Program-made: the position numbers and the translations under genes
In this document: positions 9,696 through 17,984 of the stretch, piece by piece
How positions within the stretch are numbered: position 1 is the stretch's first letter
Layout: every line of letters begins with the position of its first letter
The notes under the pieces: generated by a model
Told to the model about the DNA's origin: nothing
The model's input: the letters and a program-made list of their open reading frames with translations, nothing else
Database searches by the model: none
Assembly (NCBI GenBank): GCA_035547915.1
Contig: DASZTS010000020.1
Span: forward strand, 119,793-183,792
DNA length: 64,000 bases
DNA from: DASSFG01 sp035547915
GTDB lineage: Bacteria; Planctomycetota; Planctomycetia; Pirellulales; JAICIG01
Direction: 5' to 3'

Positions 9696-11213
9696 TCAGG
9701 CGAGCGGGAGGGCTCGTCCATGGCGCATCAACCAGATCAAGGCAAACAGATCGAAGCCGTAACAGAGCATGAGCAGGGTGAGGCCGACGAAATCGCGACC
9801 GTTCCCCGGTTGGTCGAAAGCCGCGTACGCCGCGGGATCCGATACGAACCATACCAGCCAAAATGCCACGTAGATCGGTACCCAGACCATTTCGATCACG
9901 AACCCGGCCTTCAACCAACCTAGGGCTCCGCGGCGCAGCGCGCGAAGTTTGAAACCACCGATCAACAACACAACCAACGTCAGCAGGCTGAAAGGCAGGG
10001 TCAACACCTCGCTCACGATGACGTAGTCGTTTTCGTTGAAGGTGAAGGCCACCATGCTGGCGAAACTCAACGCATAAAGCACCGGCGAAATCACCAACGC
10101 GTAGATACAGATCCATTGCGCGATCTTGGGCAAGCGCGGGTTGCAGATGACAAAGTCGTCGTCACGCGCATCGGGCACATCCGGCTCCCGCTCCGCGGCC
10201 CGTTGTGCGGAGGCAGGTACCGCGATCCGCTCGACGGCGGTCTTCACCTCGCTGGCGTGCTGGTAGCGCCGCTCGGGCTCCTTCTCCAAGGCGCGGAATA
10301 CGACTTCGTCCAGCCGTACGTCGACCTGCACCTTGGCCGACGGGGGAGCGAATCGCCCCAGCGGCAGTTCGCCCGTGAGCATTTCATAGAGCACCACTCC
10401 CAGGGCATAGATGTCGGCGCGATGGTCAACGAGTTGCGGCCGCTCGATCTGTTCGGGCGCCATATAACGCGGTGTGCCCATCACCTGATCGGTCGCGGTC
10501 AGGTTTTGTGCGCGATTCGCATCGGTCCCCAACAGCTTTGCCAGTCCGAAATCGGCAATTTTCACGCGGCCACGCTTATCGACCAGGATGTTCTCGGGCT
10601 TGATGTCGCGATGCACGATCCCTTCCGAGTGGGCGAATTGCAGCGCGTCGCAGACCTGCGGAACGATAGCCAGTGCCGACTCCGGTGATAGTTGGCGCGA
10701 GGCGACGAGCTGGCGCAGATCCGTTCCGTCGATGTACTCCATCAAGAAGTAGAACAGCCCGTCGGTCTCACCGAAATCGTAAACCGTGACGATATTCGGA
10801 TGGCTCAGTTGGGCCAGCGCCCGTGCTTCGCGGCCAAATCGGTCGGCGAAGGCCGTCGACCGGGCGATCTCGCGCGGCAGGATTTTGACCGCCACGCAAC
10901 GGTCGAGCTTCGGCTGGCGTGCCTTGTAAACGGCCCCCATCCCCCCCTGACCGAGCAGTTCGACAATCTCGAGTTGCGGGAAGAGTTGGGATAGCGCCTC
11001 GGGAGACGGAGCGTCGAAGGCCGTACCATAGGCCGATGTCGGCGGCGGATCGAGCGGCCGGCCCGACGCGGCTGACATGCCGCCAGTGGAAGCCGAAGCG
11101 TACGACGCGTGCGACGCAACTCCGAGATTCAACAAGCATTTCGGACACAAACCCTGCGCGTCGCCGGAGGACAGGGGGCCACCGCATTGAGGGCAGCGGT
11201 AAACCGTGTTCAT
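9696..11213 (-). CDS. Membrane-anchored Ser/Thr protein kinase with N-terminal zinc ribbon
   Basis: The product is 505 residues. A zinc ribbon is at the N-terminus (C7, C10, C23, C26; CPQCGG and CPKC). After a linker comes a Hanks-type kinase domain (about 81-345) with glycine loop GQGGMG (88-93), K110 in VAVKIL, HRDIKPEN (D203, N208) and DFG (221-223). The activation segment ends in GTPRYMAPEQ. About four hydrophobic segments follow (375-500), so the kinase domain sits in the cytoplasm on a C-terminal membrane anchor. The gene begins 90 nt after the ECF sigma factor gene ends, a sigma/kinase pairing common in planctomycetes. The substrates are unknown; the sigma factor is the obvious candidate. 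Confidence 0.95.
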   Translation of the reverse strand: MNTVYRCPQCGGPLSSGDAQGLCPKCLLNLGVASHASYASASTGGMSAASGRPLDPPPTSAYGTAFDAPSPEALSQLFPQLEIVELLGQGGMGAVYKARQPKLDRCVAVKILPREIARSTAFADRFGREARALAQLSHPNIVTVYDFGETDGLFYFLMEYIDGTDLRQLVASRQLSPESALAIVPQVCDALQFAHSEGIVHRDIKPENILVDKRGRVKIADFGLAKLLGTDANRAQNLTATDQVMGTPRYMAPEQIERPQLVDHRADIYALGVVLYEMLTGELPLGRFAPPSAKVQVDVRLDEVVFRALEKEPERRYQHASEVKTAVERIAVPASAQRAAEREPDVPDARDDDFVICNPRLPKIAQWICIYALVISPVLYALSFASMVAFTFNENDYVIVSEVLTLPFSLLTLVVLLIGGFKLRALRRGALGWLKAGFVIEMVWVPIYVAFWLVWFVSDPAAYAAFDQPGNGRDFVGLTLLMLCYGFDLFALIWLMRHGRALPLA

Positions 11214-11303
11214 TATCGATTCCTCAAAACCAGGTAGATGGGATGCCCGTCTATCTGTTTCAGAAGCAAATTTCGAGAAAGGTTACACCCCGAAATGCAA
11301 CGG

Positions 11304-12059
11304 TCACCCCAGAGCATCCTGCAAATCGCGCAGTTCGGTCTCGATCTCGCTCGGATCGTCGACGGTCTGGGCGACCTCTTCGCGCAGGAAGTGACGAAAC
11401 CGTTTGCGCAGCCGGTGCACTGCAACTTTGACGGCCCCCGCCGTCGCGCCCAGGTCGCGGGCCACGTCGGCATACGGCGAGGTGGCGCCTTCACCTGTCA
11501 GAATACCCTTGATGCGCTCGAAGAGATCTTCTTTGCCCGCCCGTGCGTAATGGCCGCGCAGCCGGTCGAGCGCCCGCTCCACCAGAGCCACGGCACAACG
11601 GCGCTCGTAGATCCTTTCGGGCGTCAGTCCATCGGCCGGTTCGCGCGCATAGCGGTCTTCGGCGTCGCCAAAATCCCAGGCGACATGGGTCTGTCCGCCG
11701 CCCCGCTTCTGGGCCCGGGCCCGATCTCGTTCATTCGACATAAAGTGCTTCAGGGCCGCCAACAAAAAGGCCCGGAACCGGCCGCGTTGCTGGTCGACGT
11801 CGTCCGAGAAGAAATTCTTCTCCAGCAGCCGCGCAAAGAACGCCTGCGTGAGGTCCTGGGCGTCGTGCGTCGAATAGCCCTGGCGACGCACATAACAATA
11901 GAGTGGGTACCAGTACCAATCACACAGGTCGGCCAGTGCACGCTGTGAGCCGATCGATTCTTGCCGTCCGGCCGCGAGCACGACGCTCCAGCGAGTCGTC
12001 GCGAACCCTGAGCCGCGTCCTCGGTGGCGGAAGTACGCGTGGTCGCTTGCTTCGGGCAT
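11304..12059 (-). CDS. ECF-type RNA polymerase sigma factor paired with the Ser/Thr kinase
   Basis: The product is 251 residues. Region 2 is recognisable in DAQDLTQAFFARLLEKN and FRAFLLAALKHF, and region 4 in PYADVARDLGATAGAVKVAVHRLRKRF, the helix-turn-helix for the -35 element. The opening TTRWSVV and the DLCDWYWYPLYCYVRRQG segment are typical of the planctomycete sigma group found beside protein kinases. I chose ATG 12059 (MPEASDHAYF); the frame is open to 12395 without conserved content, so the start could be earlier. No anti-sigma gene is adjacent, so control by phosphorylation from the downstream kinase is a reasonable inference. Confidence 0.88.
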   Translation of the reverse strand: MPEASDHAYFRHRGRGSGFATTRWSVVLAAGRQESIGSQRALADLCDWYWYPLYCYVRRQGYSTHDAQDLTQAFFARLLEKNFFSDDVDQQRGRFRAFLLAALKHFMSNERDRARAQKRGGGQTHVAWDFGDAEDRYAREPADGLTPERIYERRCAVALVERALDRLRGHYARAGKEDLFERIKGILTGEGATSPYADVARDLGATAGAVKVAVHRLRKRFRHFLREEVAQTVDDPSEIETELRDLQDALG

Positions 12060-12397
12060 GTTTTTGGAAGCCGACGAGAAACTATTCGGCGGGTCGCGTG
12101 GCGCAGGGTAGACATCGGCCTCCGCGCCGCGGAACGTGCCGTTCGTTCCTTGGAGTCTATCCGAAATCCGTTCGACAGGTGCGACGGGCGACGGCACTGC
12201 GGCCGCTTCAAGAGCAACCGACAAAGCGAGGTCTCGCTCCAGAAATCGGCATTTCATCGCCGATTTTCCGCCCGCGGCGCTCCGATGTCCAGCTTTGTCA
12301 GCCGCTTTAAGGTCCGTCCGGCGCACGCTACAATCCGGGCGTCCAACGAGCGATGGCACGTCGAGACGATCTTCAGTCCATATAGAGGAACGCATCC
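12060..12397. other. 338-nt divergent intergenic region
   Basis: It lies between the divergent sigma factor gene (minus) and the dehydrogenase gene (plus). At 12243-12266 there is a perfect 8-bp dyad, AAATCGGC/GCCGATTT, with an 8-nt loop. A TACAAT hexamer at 12329-12334 could be the -10 box of the dehydrogenase promoter, but no -35 element lies at proper spacing. No coding sequence or RNA gene is recognisable. Confidence 0.35.
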
Positions 12398-13381
12398 ATG
12401 TCGCGGCCCAAGGTGTTTGTCACGCGAGCCATTCCCGCAGCCGGACTTGACCGGATCCAGGCGGCCTGCGACGCGGAAATCTGGCCGGACCCGTTGCCGC
12501 CGCCACGAGATGTGCTGCTGACCAAGGTGCGCGGTTGCGAAGGCGTCGTAACCCTGTTGACGGACAAAATAGATGGTGCATTTCTGGACGCCGCCGGGCC
12601 ACAGCTCAAGGTCGTCAGCAACTACGCGGTCGGTTTCAACAACATCGACATTCCCGAAGCGACTCGGCGCGGCGTCCGTGTGGGCAATACGCCGGGAGTG
12701 CTCACCGAAGCGACGGCCGACCTGGCGTTCGCCCTGTTGATCGCGGCCGCGCGGCACGTGGTGGCAGGGCATCGCTATGTGCTGGCTGGGCACTGGAAGA
12801 CATGGGAGCCGCTGGGACACATCGGCCAGGATTTGTGCGGCAAGACGATCGGAATCGTCGGCATGGGCCGCATCGGGTATGCGATGGCGAAGAAATGCTT
12901 CGGCGGTTGGGACATGCGCGTGTTGTATCACGACCATTATTGCAACGAAGCGGCCGAACGCGATTTTCACGCAGTGCAAGTCGACTTCGATACGTTGCTG
13001 GCGGAATCGGACTTCGTGTCCGTGCACGCCGATTTGAACTCCACGACGCAGGGGATGTTCAACGCCGCTGCCTTCAAGAAGATGAAGTCCACGGCCGTGT
13101 TCGTGAACAGTGCGCGCGGCCCCTTGCACGTTCAGGCGGACCTCTACCACGCGCTCAAAGAGGGCGAGATTTTCGCCGCCGGTCTCGACGTAACCGACCC
13201 CGAACCGCCCGCGCACGACGACCCGCTGTTGCAACTCCCGAACGTCGTGATCGCGCCGCACATCGCCAGCGCCACCGTGTCGAGCCGCAACGGTATGGCA
13301 GAAATCTGCGCCGACAACCTTATTTTGGGAATCAAGGGCGAGCCATTACGAGCGTGGGTCAACGCCCCTAAAGGCGGCTGA
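12398..13381 (+). CDS. D-isomer 2-hydroxyacid dehydrogenase (glyoxylate/hydroxypyruvate reductase-like)
   Basis: The product is 327 residues, the normal family length. The NAD(P)-binding motif is GIVGMGRIG (about 151-159). Catalytic residues are recognisable as the Arg in NSARG, the Glu in DVTDPEP and the His in APHIASAT. The substrate-side segment NYAVGFNNIDIPEATRRGV and NTPGVLTEATADLAFAL resembles D-glycerate dehydrogenase/glyoxylate reductase (GyaR, GRHPR) more than phosphoglycerate dehydrogenase, and there is no C-terminal ACT domain. It would reduce glyoxylate or hydroxypyruvate in the cytoplasm. The ATG at 12398 follows AGAGGAAC. Confidence 0.92.
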   Translation: MSRPKVFVTRAIPAAGLDRIQAACDAEIWPDPLPPPRDVLLTKVRGCEGVVTLLTDKIDGAFLDAAGPQLKVVSNYAVGFNNIDIPEATRRGVRVGNTPGVLTEATADLAFALLIAAARHVVAGHRYVLAGHWKTWEPLGHIGQDLCGKTIGIVGMGRIGYAMAKKCFGGWDMRVLYHDHYCNEAAERDFHAVQVDFDTLLAESDFVSVHADLNSTTQGMFNAAAFKKMKSTAVFVNSARGPLHVQADLYHALKEGEIFAAGLDVTDPEPPAHDDPLLQLPNVVIAPHIASATVSSRNGMAEICADNLILGIKGEPLRAWVNAPKGG

Positions 13382-13568
13382 CAGAACGCGAAGATCCGCA
13401 GCACCGCGGCCAAGAATCAGCGGTGAGGCGCCGATTTCCTTGCTCGATCCGATTTTGTCGATGTGCTGTGGATGGATCGGCCCCACGGCAGCGCCGGAGG
13501 ATGGCGTTTCACGGGCGGCATCGCTGGACGCACGGAAGCACAAAGCCATTCTCCGGCGTGCCGACGAG

Positions 13569-14123
13569 CTAGGAAAGCTTTGCCAGAGCGTCCATCGCTT
13601 CTTTGGCTGCCCGAACACCGCCGAGTTGGTCGGCCAACCTCTTGGCGGCCATCAGGGCGTCCAGCGAGATCGTCGACGATTCGGTCGATCGAGGTGCGCG
13701 AGGCAGGCCGGCTTCGGTCCGTGACATACGCCCGCGACGCGGGCGCATGCCCATGCTTTTGAGCACTTGACCGACCTGCGCGAAACTGGCTTCCGTTCCC
13801 TCCGATTTCAAGGCGGCGATGACGTCGCGCGGACGCACGCGCTTACCCATGGCTTGCGCGATGCGGCGAATCGCATCGGCCTTGGTTTCGCCAGCGGCAG
13901 GCGCCGGTGGCGTAAACGAAGACATCGCCTCGGCTGCCGGGCCCTTTCTGGGGCGCCGGCCGCGGCGCGACCCGTCCTTATACTTGATCTTCTGGGCCAG
14001 CGCTTGCGAAATGTCATACGGCTTCAGGTCGTTGACAATTTCGTTCACGGTAGCCGTCGGTTTGCCCCTCAGGTACTCACGGACGATGTCGCTTTTACTC
14101 TCCTGTGCTTTCACTCTTGCCAT
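13569..14123 (-). CDS. Small basic protein with two HTH-like segments
   Basis: The product is 184 residues and rich in Lys and Arg. Residues 1-48 (SKSDIVREYL...TVNEIVNDLKPY) and about 78-128 (KADAIRRIAQAMGKRVRPRDVIAALKSEG...FAQVGQVLKSMGMRPRRG) look like two related helix-turn-helix-like modules joined by a basic linker. The tail ends in a helix (AMDALAKLS). It could bind DNA or RNA as a regulator, but I do not recognise a named family. It is transcribed away from fusA; a possible promoter is described at 14171-14200. Codon use and length argue for a real gene. Confidence 0.7.
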   Translation of the reverse strand: MARVKAQESKSDIVREYLRGKPTATVNEIVNDLKPYDISQALAQKIKYKDGSRRGRRPRKGPAAEAMSSFTPPAPAAGETKADAIRRIAQAMGKRVRPRDVIAALKSEGTEASFAQVGQVLKSMGMRPRRGRMSRTEAGLPRAPRSTESSTISLDALMAAKRLADQLGGVRAAKEAMDALAKLS

Positions 14124-14455
14124 TGACTATCAGGCTCCACGATTGGGTCCACGCCCACTTAGAGTCTCAAAGCATACTACTTTGTGGCCAACCTTGGCAA
14201 ACCTCCGTCGACTCGGCGCGGCGCTGCACCGGGCAAGGAATTCGGCGCGTTTCGCGACGACGCGCGCGATTCTCTCGCGGCTCGCGTGAATTGGTTGCGC
14301 TCGGCGCGCAGCGTGCATAGAGGGCCCCGTTGGCGTTGACGTTTGGGCGGCGCACCGACACGATAAGTGTCTTGTCGCTGATCCGGTTGGCCCGCGGTCC
14401 GCGCGGCGCTCCCTCAATCGCACGCTTCACAAGCAACTACGTCAGAATCCACAGT
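14124..14455. other. 332-nt divergent intergenic region upstream of fusA
   Basis: It separates the HTH-like gene (minus) from fusA (plus). On the minus strand there is a plausible promoter at 14171-14200. For fusA, TTGACG at 14336-14341 resembles a -35 box, but the hexamer 17 nt further on (CACGAT) is a poor -10. The fusA frame is open from 14330, yet the sequence before ATG 14456 shows no EF-G similarity. No tRNA or other RNA gene is seen. Confidence 0.35.
14171..14200 (-). promoter_or_regulatory. Candidate sigma-70-like promoter for the HTH-like gene
   Basis: On the minus strand TTGCCA (14200-14195) and TATGCT (14176-14171) are separated by 18 nt. The predicted start point is about 40 nt before ATG 14123. 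The match is moderate and the site was found by eye only. Confidence 0.35.
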
Positions 14456-16528
14456 ATGCCTCGCGAGCTGGAAAAACTCAGAAACATCGGCATCGTCGCC
14501 CATATTGACGCCGGCAAGACCACCGTCACCGAGCGCATGCTCTACTACGCCGGCGCCACACACCGCATGGGCGAGGTCGACAAGGGAACGACCGAGACCG
14601 ATTTCGACCCGGAAGAACAACAGCGCGGCATCACTATCTATTCAGCCAGCGTGAGCTTTCCGTGGAAGGATTTCGAGGTCAACCTGATCGACACGCCCGG
14701 CCACGTCGATTTCACCGCCGAGGTCGAACGCAGCCTACGCGTGCTCGACGGCGGCGTGGTGGTGTTTAGCGCCCGCGAGGGCGTCGAGGCGCAGAGCGAG
14801 ACCGTGTGGCGGCAGGCCGACCGTTATCACGTGCCGCGCGTCGCGTTCATTAACAAAATGGACCGCGAAGGGGCCGATTTCTACGGTACCGTGGACGAGA
14901 TTCGCGAGCGGCTGGAAGCGAACCCCGTACCGATCCAGATTCCGGTAGGAGTCGGTCCGCCGCACATGGCGGGGGCGTTCCGCGGCATTATCGACCTCGT
15001 CGGCATGAAGTTTCTCACCTTCACCCCGGAAAGCCTGGGCAAGGAGGTCGTCGAAGGCGAGATTCCCGATGACTTGTTGGAGGAGGCCAAGCTCTACCGC
15101 GACCAGATGCTGGAACGGCTCTATGACTACAGCAACGAGTTGATGGAGCTGGCGCTGGCCGAAGAACCGGTGCCCGACGTGCTGGTGCGGCGAGTGCTAC
15201 GCGAGGCGACGACGCACCGGCTGATCGTACCCGTGTTATGCGGCTCGGCGCTCGACCATGTCGGGATCCAGCCCTTGTTGGACGCCGTGGGCTATTACCT
15301 TCCCAGCCCGCTCGATCGTCCACCCGTCCAGGGTACCGACCCTGGCAAGTCGGCCAAGGAGTTGGAGCGCAAACCGTCTAACGACGAGCCTTTCTGCGGA
15401 CTGGTGTTCAAAGTGGTGGCCGACAAGCATGGCGACCTGCACTTCGTACGCATCTATTCGGGTGTCTTGAAGGCCAACACGCGGGCTTACAATCCGGGCA
15501 AAGACAAGAAGGAAAACGTCGCCCAGCTCTGGCATGTGCAGGCCAGCCGCAGGGAGCAGGTTCCGCAAGTGGAGACGGGCGACATCGTGGGCATCATCGG
15601 CTTGCGGAATTCGGTCACGGGCGACACGTTGTGCGACGCCAAACAGCCGATCTTGCTGGAATCGATCCAGTTCCCCGAAACCGTCATTTCGATGGCCATC
15701 GAGCCCGAAACGACGGCCGAGCGGAAGAAGCTGGCCGATACGCTGGAGATGCTCAAGCGGCAGGATCCGACGTTCCGCGCCGCGACCAGTGAAGAGACCG
15801 GCCAGACCCTCATCAGCGGCATGGGTGAATTGCACCTGGAGGTGATCAAACACCGTCTGCTGCGCGATTTCAACCTCAATGTCAAAGTCAAGAAGCCGCA
15901 GGTCAGCTACCGCGAGACGATCAAGGAGGCGAGGGAGGTGACCGGCGAGTGCAATCAACACGTCGCCGGACAACCGTTGTTCGCCCGGGTGACGATTCGC
16001 ATGGAGCCACAGGCGGCCGGGGAGCGGGCGGTGAGCGTGCTGCCCGGCAAGGCCGAAGGGATTCCGCCCGAGTTTCTGCCGGCGGTCCTCGATGCACTAT
16101 CGCAAGAAGCCGAAGGCGGCGGTTCGCTCGGCTACCCTCTCATGAAGGTGAAGGTGACGGCCCTGGCCGGCCAGACAAACGAGACGGGATCGAACGAAAT
16201 TGCCTTTCGGCGGGCCGCGGCCGATGCCTTCCGCACGGGATTGCGCGAAGCCGGCATCGTGTTGCTCGAGCCGATCATGAAGCTCGAAATCACTACGCCC
16301 GAGGAACACCTGGGAGACATCGTCAGCGATCTGCAACAGCGGCGGGCGATCATCACCGAAACGCTCGTACGCGGGCGCAATACGATCATCGAAGCCGAAG
16401 CGCCGCTGGCCAACCTCTTCGGCTATTCCAGCGCCATCCGCAGCCTGAGCCAGGGTCGGGCCTCCTGCTCGATGGAACCGACCGCCTACGGCCCCGCGCC
16501 CGAGGAAGTCTGGCAAGCCTTCATGTAG
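14456..16528 (+). CDS. fusA: Elongation factor G
   Basis: The product is 690 residues, full length for EF-G. GTPase motifs are present: AHIDAGKTT (15-23), the switch I segment ending RGITI, DTPGHVDF, and NKMD. Domains II to V follow. It drives ribosome translocation and, with RRF, recycling. The switch I region reads GTTETDFDPEEQQRGITIYSA rather than the more common form with a tryptophan and methionine, which suggests one of the EF-G paralogue groups reported in spirochaetes, planctomycetes and deltaproteobacteria. I cannot tell which from sequence alone. ATG 14456 is chosen because MPRELEKLRNIGIVAHIDAG is the canonical N-terminus. rpsJ follows 201 nt later, but rpsL, rpsG and tuf are absent. 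Confidence 0.95.
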   Translation: MPRELEKLRNIGIVAHIDAGKTTVTERMLYYAGATHRMGEVDKGTTETDFDPEEQQRGITIYSASVSFPWKDFEVNLIDTPGHVDFTAEVERSLRVLDGGVVVFSAREGVEAQSETVWRQADRYHVPRVAFINKMDREGADFYGTVDEIRERLEANPVPIQIPVGVGPPHMAGAFRGIIDLVGMKFLTFTPESLGKEVVEGEIPDDLLEEAKLYRDQMLERLYDYSNELMELALAEEPVPDVLVRRVLREATTHRLIVPVLCGSALDHVGIQPLLDAVGYYLPSPLDRPPVQGTDPGKSAKELERKPSNDEPFCGLVFKVVADKHGDLHFVRIYSGVLKANTRAYNPGKDKKENVAQLWHVQASRREQVPQVETGDIVGIIGLRNSVTGDTLCDAKQPILLESIQFPETVISMAIEPETTAERKKLADTLEMLKRQDPTFRAATSEETGQTLISGMGELHLEVIKHRLLRDFNLNVKVKKPQVSYRETIKEAREVTGECNQHVAGQPLFARVTIRMEPQAAGERAVSVLPGKAEGIPPEFLPAVLDALSQEAEGGGSLGYPLMKVKVTALAGQTNETGSNEIAFRRAAADAFRTGLREAGIVLLEPIMKLEITTPEEHLGDIVSDLQQRRAIITETLVRGRNTIIEAEAPLANLFGYSSAIRSLSQGRASCSMEPTAYGPAPEEVWQAFM

Positions 16529-16632
16529 TTGGCCGGCCTCGGATCGGCGCGCTCGGCGTCATCTTTAGAAGAATCGGATACGTTGATCGGGTTTGCGCCC
16601 GTGCGAAACGAAAAAATCGTCGGCCGCCCCGA

Positions 16633-16661
16633 TTGACATCGAGTGGCGAAAATCTTAGGAT
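16633..16661 (+). promoter_or_regulatory. Sigma-70-like promoter of the S10-spc gene cluster
   Basis: A perfect -35 TTGACA (16633-16638) is followed after 17 nt by TAGGAT (16656-16661), which matches four of six positions of the -10 consensus. The predicted start is near 16668, leaving a leader of about 60 nt before the rpsJ GTG. It sits in the 201-nt gap after fusA, so rpsJ and the genes behind it need not depend on fusA transcription. Confidence 0.7.
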
Positions 16662-16729
16662 CGGCCGTTTGCCCCTTGCCGGGCGAAATTGGGTGTGAGC
16701 TAGTAATCGGCGGTCTGCGAGGAGAACGC

Positions 16730-17059
16730 GTGGCTGGGCATTCGAACGAGGTAATCCGCATCCGGATGGAGGCCTACGATCATTCCGTGCTGGATCAAAG
16801 CGCGGCGGAAATCGTCGATACCGCCAAGCGTACCGGCTCCGAAGTGCATGGGCCGATCCCCTTGCCGACCCGCATCGAGCGCTACACCGTGCTTTCCAGT
16901 CCGCACGTCGACAAGAAGGCGCGGCAGCAGTTCGAGATTCGCACACACAAGCGGTTGATCGATATCGTGCAGTCGACCGCCAAGACGATCGAAGCATTGA
17001 ACAAGTTGAGTTTGCCGGCGGGCGTCGACATCAAGATCAAGGCGTCGAGTCGGCATTAG
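16730..17059 (+). CDS. rpsJ: 30S ribosomal protein S10
   Basis: The product is 109 residues, with IRIRMEAYDHSVLDQSAAEIVDTAKRTG and the GPIPLPTRIERYTVLSSPHVDKKARQQFEIRTHKR block that defines S10. It belongs to the 30S head and also pairs with NusB in antitermination. The start is GTG 16730: GAGGAGAA ends 4 nt upstream and the upstream part of the open frame has no S10 similarity. It is first in the ribosomal protein series and has its own promoter about 70 nt before it. A 207-nt gap separates it from rplC. Confidence 0.97.
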   Translation: MAGHSNEVIRIRMEAYDHSVLDQSAAEIVDTAKRTGSEVHGPIPLPTRIERYTVLSSPHVDKKARQQFEIRTHKRLIDIVQSTAKTIEALNKLSLPAGVDIKIKASSRH

Positions 17060-17086
17060 GATATCGAAAGGGTTAGCGATCTCGTG

Positions 17087-17232
17087 CCGCGTCGAACGCG
17101 GACCGGGCTCATGGGGGTTGGTTGCGGTCGGGCTCAAGCGATGGATGCTCGCCCGGCTGGTTTCTCAAAGAAGCAACGTTTCGAGCCGTATGAAACGGAC
17201 GCTTGACGGGTAAGTTGCGGTCTTTACCGCAA
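17087..17232 (+). promoter_or_regulatory. Structured leader between rpsJ and rplC
   Basis: The 207-nt gap is long for this operon. It contains a 6-bp hairpin CCGCGT/ACGCGG with a 3-nt loop (17087-17101) and a 7-bp hairpin TTGCGGT/ACCGCAA with a 4-nt loop (17215-17232) ending 34 nt before the rplC ATG. Neither is followed by a T run. A leader for autogenous control by L3 or L4 is possible but is only inference. Confidence 0.35.
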
Positions 17233-17266
17233 GCTCCCGCGGGCAACAGATCACAGGCGAAATGCG

Positions 17267-17953
17267 ATGGCAATTGGATTGCTCGGCCGCAAGGTCGGGA
17301 TGACTCAGATATTTGACGAAAAGGGCACGGTGATCCCCGTTACGGTGATCCAGGCCGGCCCGTGTCATGTGTTGCAGCTTCGATCCGTCGAGCGAGACGG
17401 GTATGAGGCGGTCCAGTTGGGGTATGGCGATCGGCCTCGCCGGCTCGCCAGTCGCAGTCAGCGTGGTCATGTTGCCAAGCTCGACAGCAAACGCGCCCGC
17501 CGCCGCTCTACCGGCGGAGTGGAGCTTCCCGAAAGGGCCAATTGCGAGCCCAAACGCTTTGTTCGCGAACTGCGCGAGCCCGCTGCGAGCTACACGATCG
17601 GCCAGGAGCTCTCGGTAGCCGTCTTCGACGGGGTCGGCGCCGTCGATGTCACGGGCATTTCCAAGGGTCGCGGCACCTCGGGTGTCATCAAGCGGCACAA
17701 GTTCCGCGGACAGCGCGCCAGCCACGGTGTGAAGAAGGTGCATCGGCACGCCGGCTCGACGGGCTGCAATACGTTTCCTCATCGCGTATTCAAGGGCCGC
17801 CGCATGGCCGGCCGTTACGGCAACGAACAGAGCACGATGCGGAACATCAAGGTGGTGCGCATCGACGCCGAGAATCATCTATTGCTGGTTCGCGGGGCCG
17901 TGCCGGGGCCGAATGGCGGCTACGTGATCATCCGGCAGACCAACAAGCTGTAG
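17267..17953 (+). CDS. rplC: 50S ribosomal protein L3
   Basis: The product is 228 residues. The N-terminus LLGRKVGMTQIFDEKGTVIPVTVI and the C-terminal RVFKGRRMAGRYGN...LLVRGAVPG are classical L3 signatures; the central extension reaches the peptidyl transferase centre. In the loop GSTGCNTFPHRVFKG the residue aligned with the glutamine methylated by PrmB in E. coli (Q150) is C167. A 32-nt gap leads to rplD. Confidence 0.97.
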   Translation: MAIGLLGRKVGMTQIFDEKGTVIPVTVIQAGPCHVLQLRSVERDGYEAVQLGYGDRPRRLASRSQRGHVAKLDSKRARRRSTGGVELPERANCEPKRFVRELREPAASYTIGQELSVAVFDGVGAVDVTGISKGRGTSGVIKRHKFRGQRASHGVKKVHRHAGSTGCNTFPHRVFKGRRMAGRYGNEQSTMRNIKVVRIDAENHLLLVRGAVPGPNGGYVIIRQTNKL

Positions 17954-17984
17954 AAGCGCAATCAACGAGACAGGTTTGGCAGTC

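Noticed and set aside
9451..10116. Extension of the S9 peptidase frame to 10116
   Set aside because: It overlaps the kinase gene and has no peptidase similarity; the ribosome binding site and signal peptide support 9450.
12295..12334. TTGTCA and TACAAT as a promoter for the dehydrogenase gene
   Set aside because: The spacing is 28 nt, too long for a sigma-70 promoter.
12060..12395. Extension of the sigma factor frame to 12395
   Set aside because: The extra 112 residues have no sigma-region character; the conserved part begins shortly after 12059.
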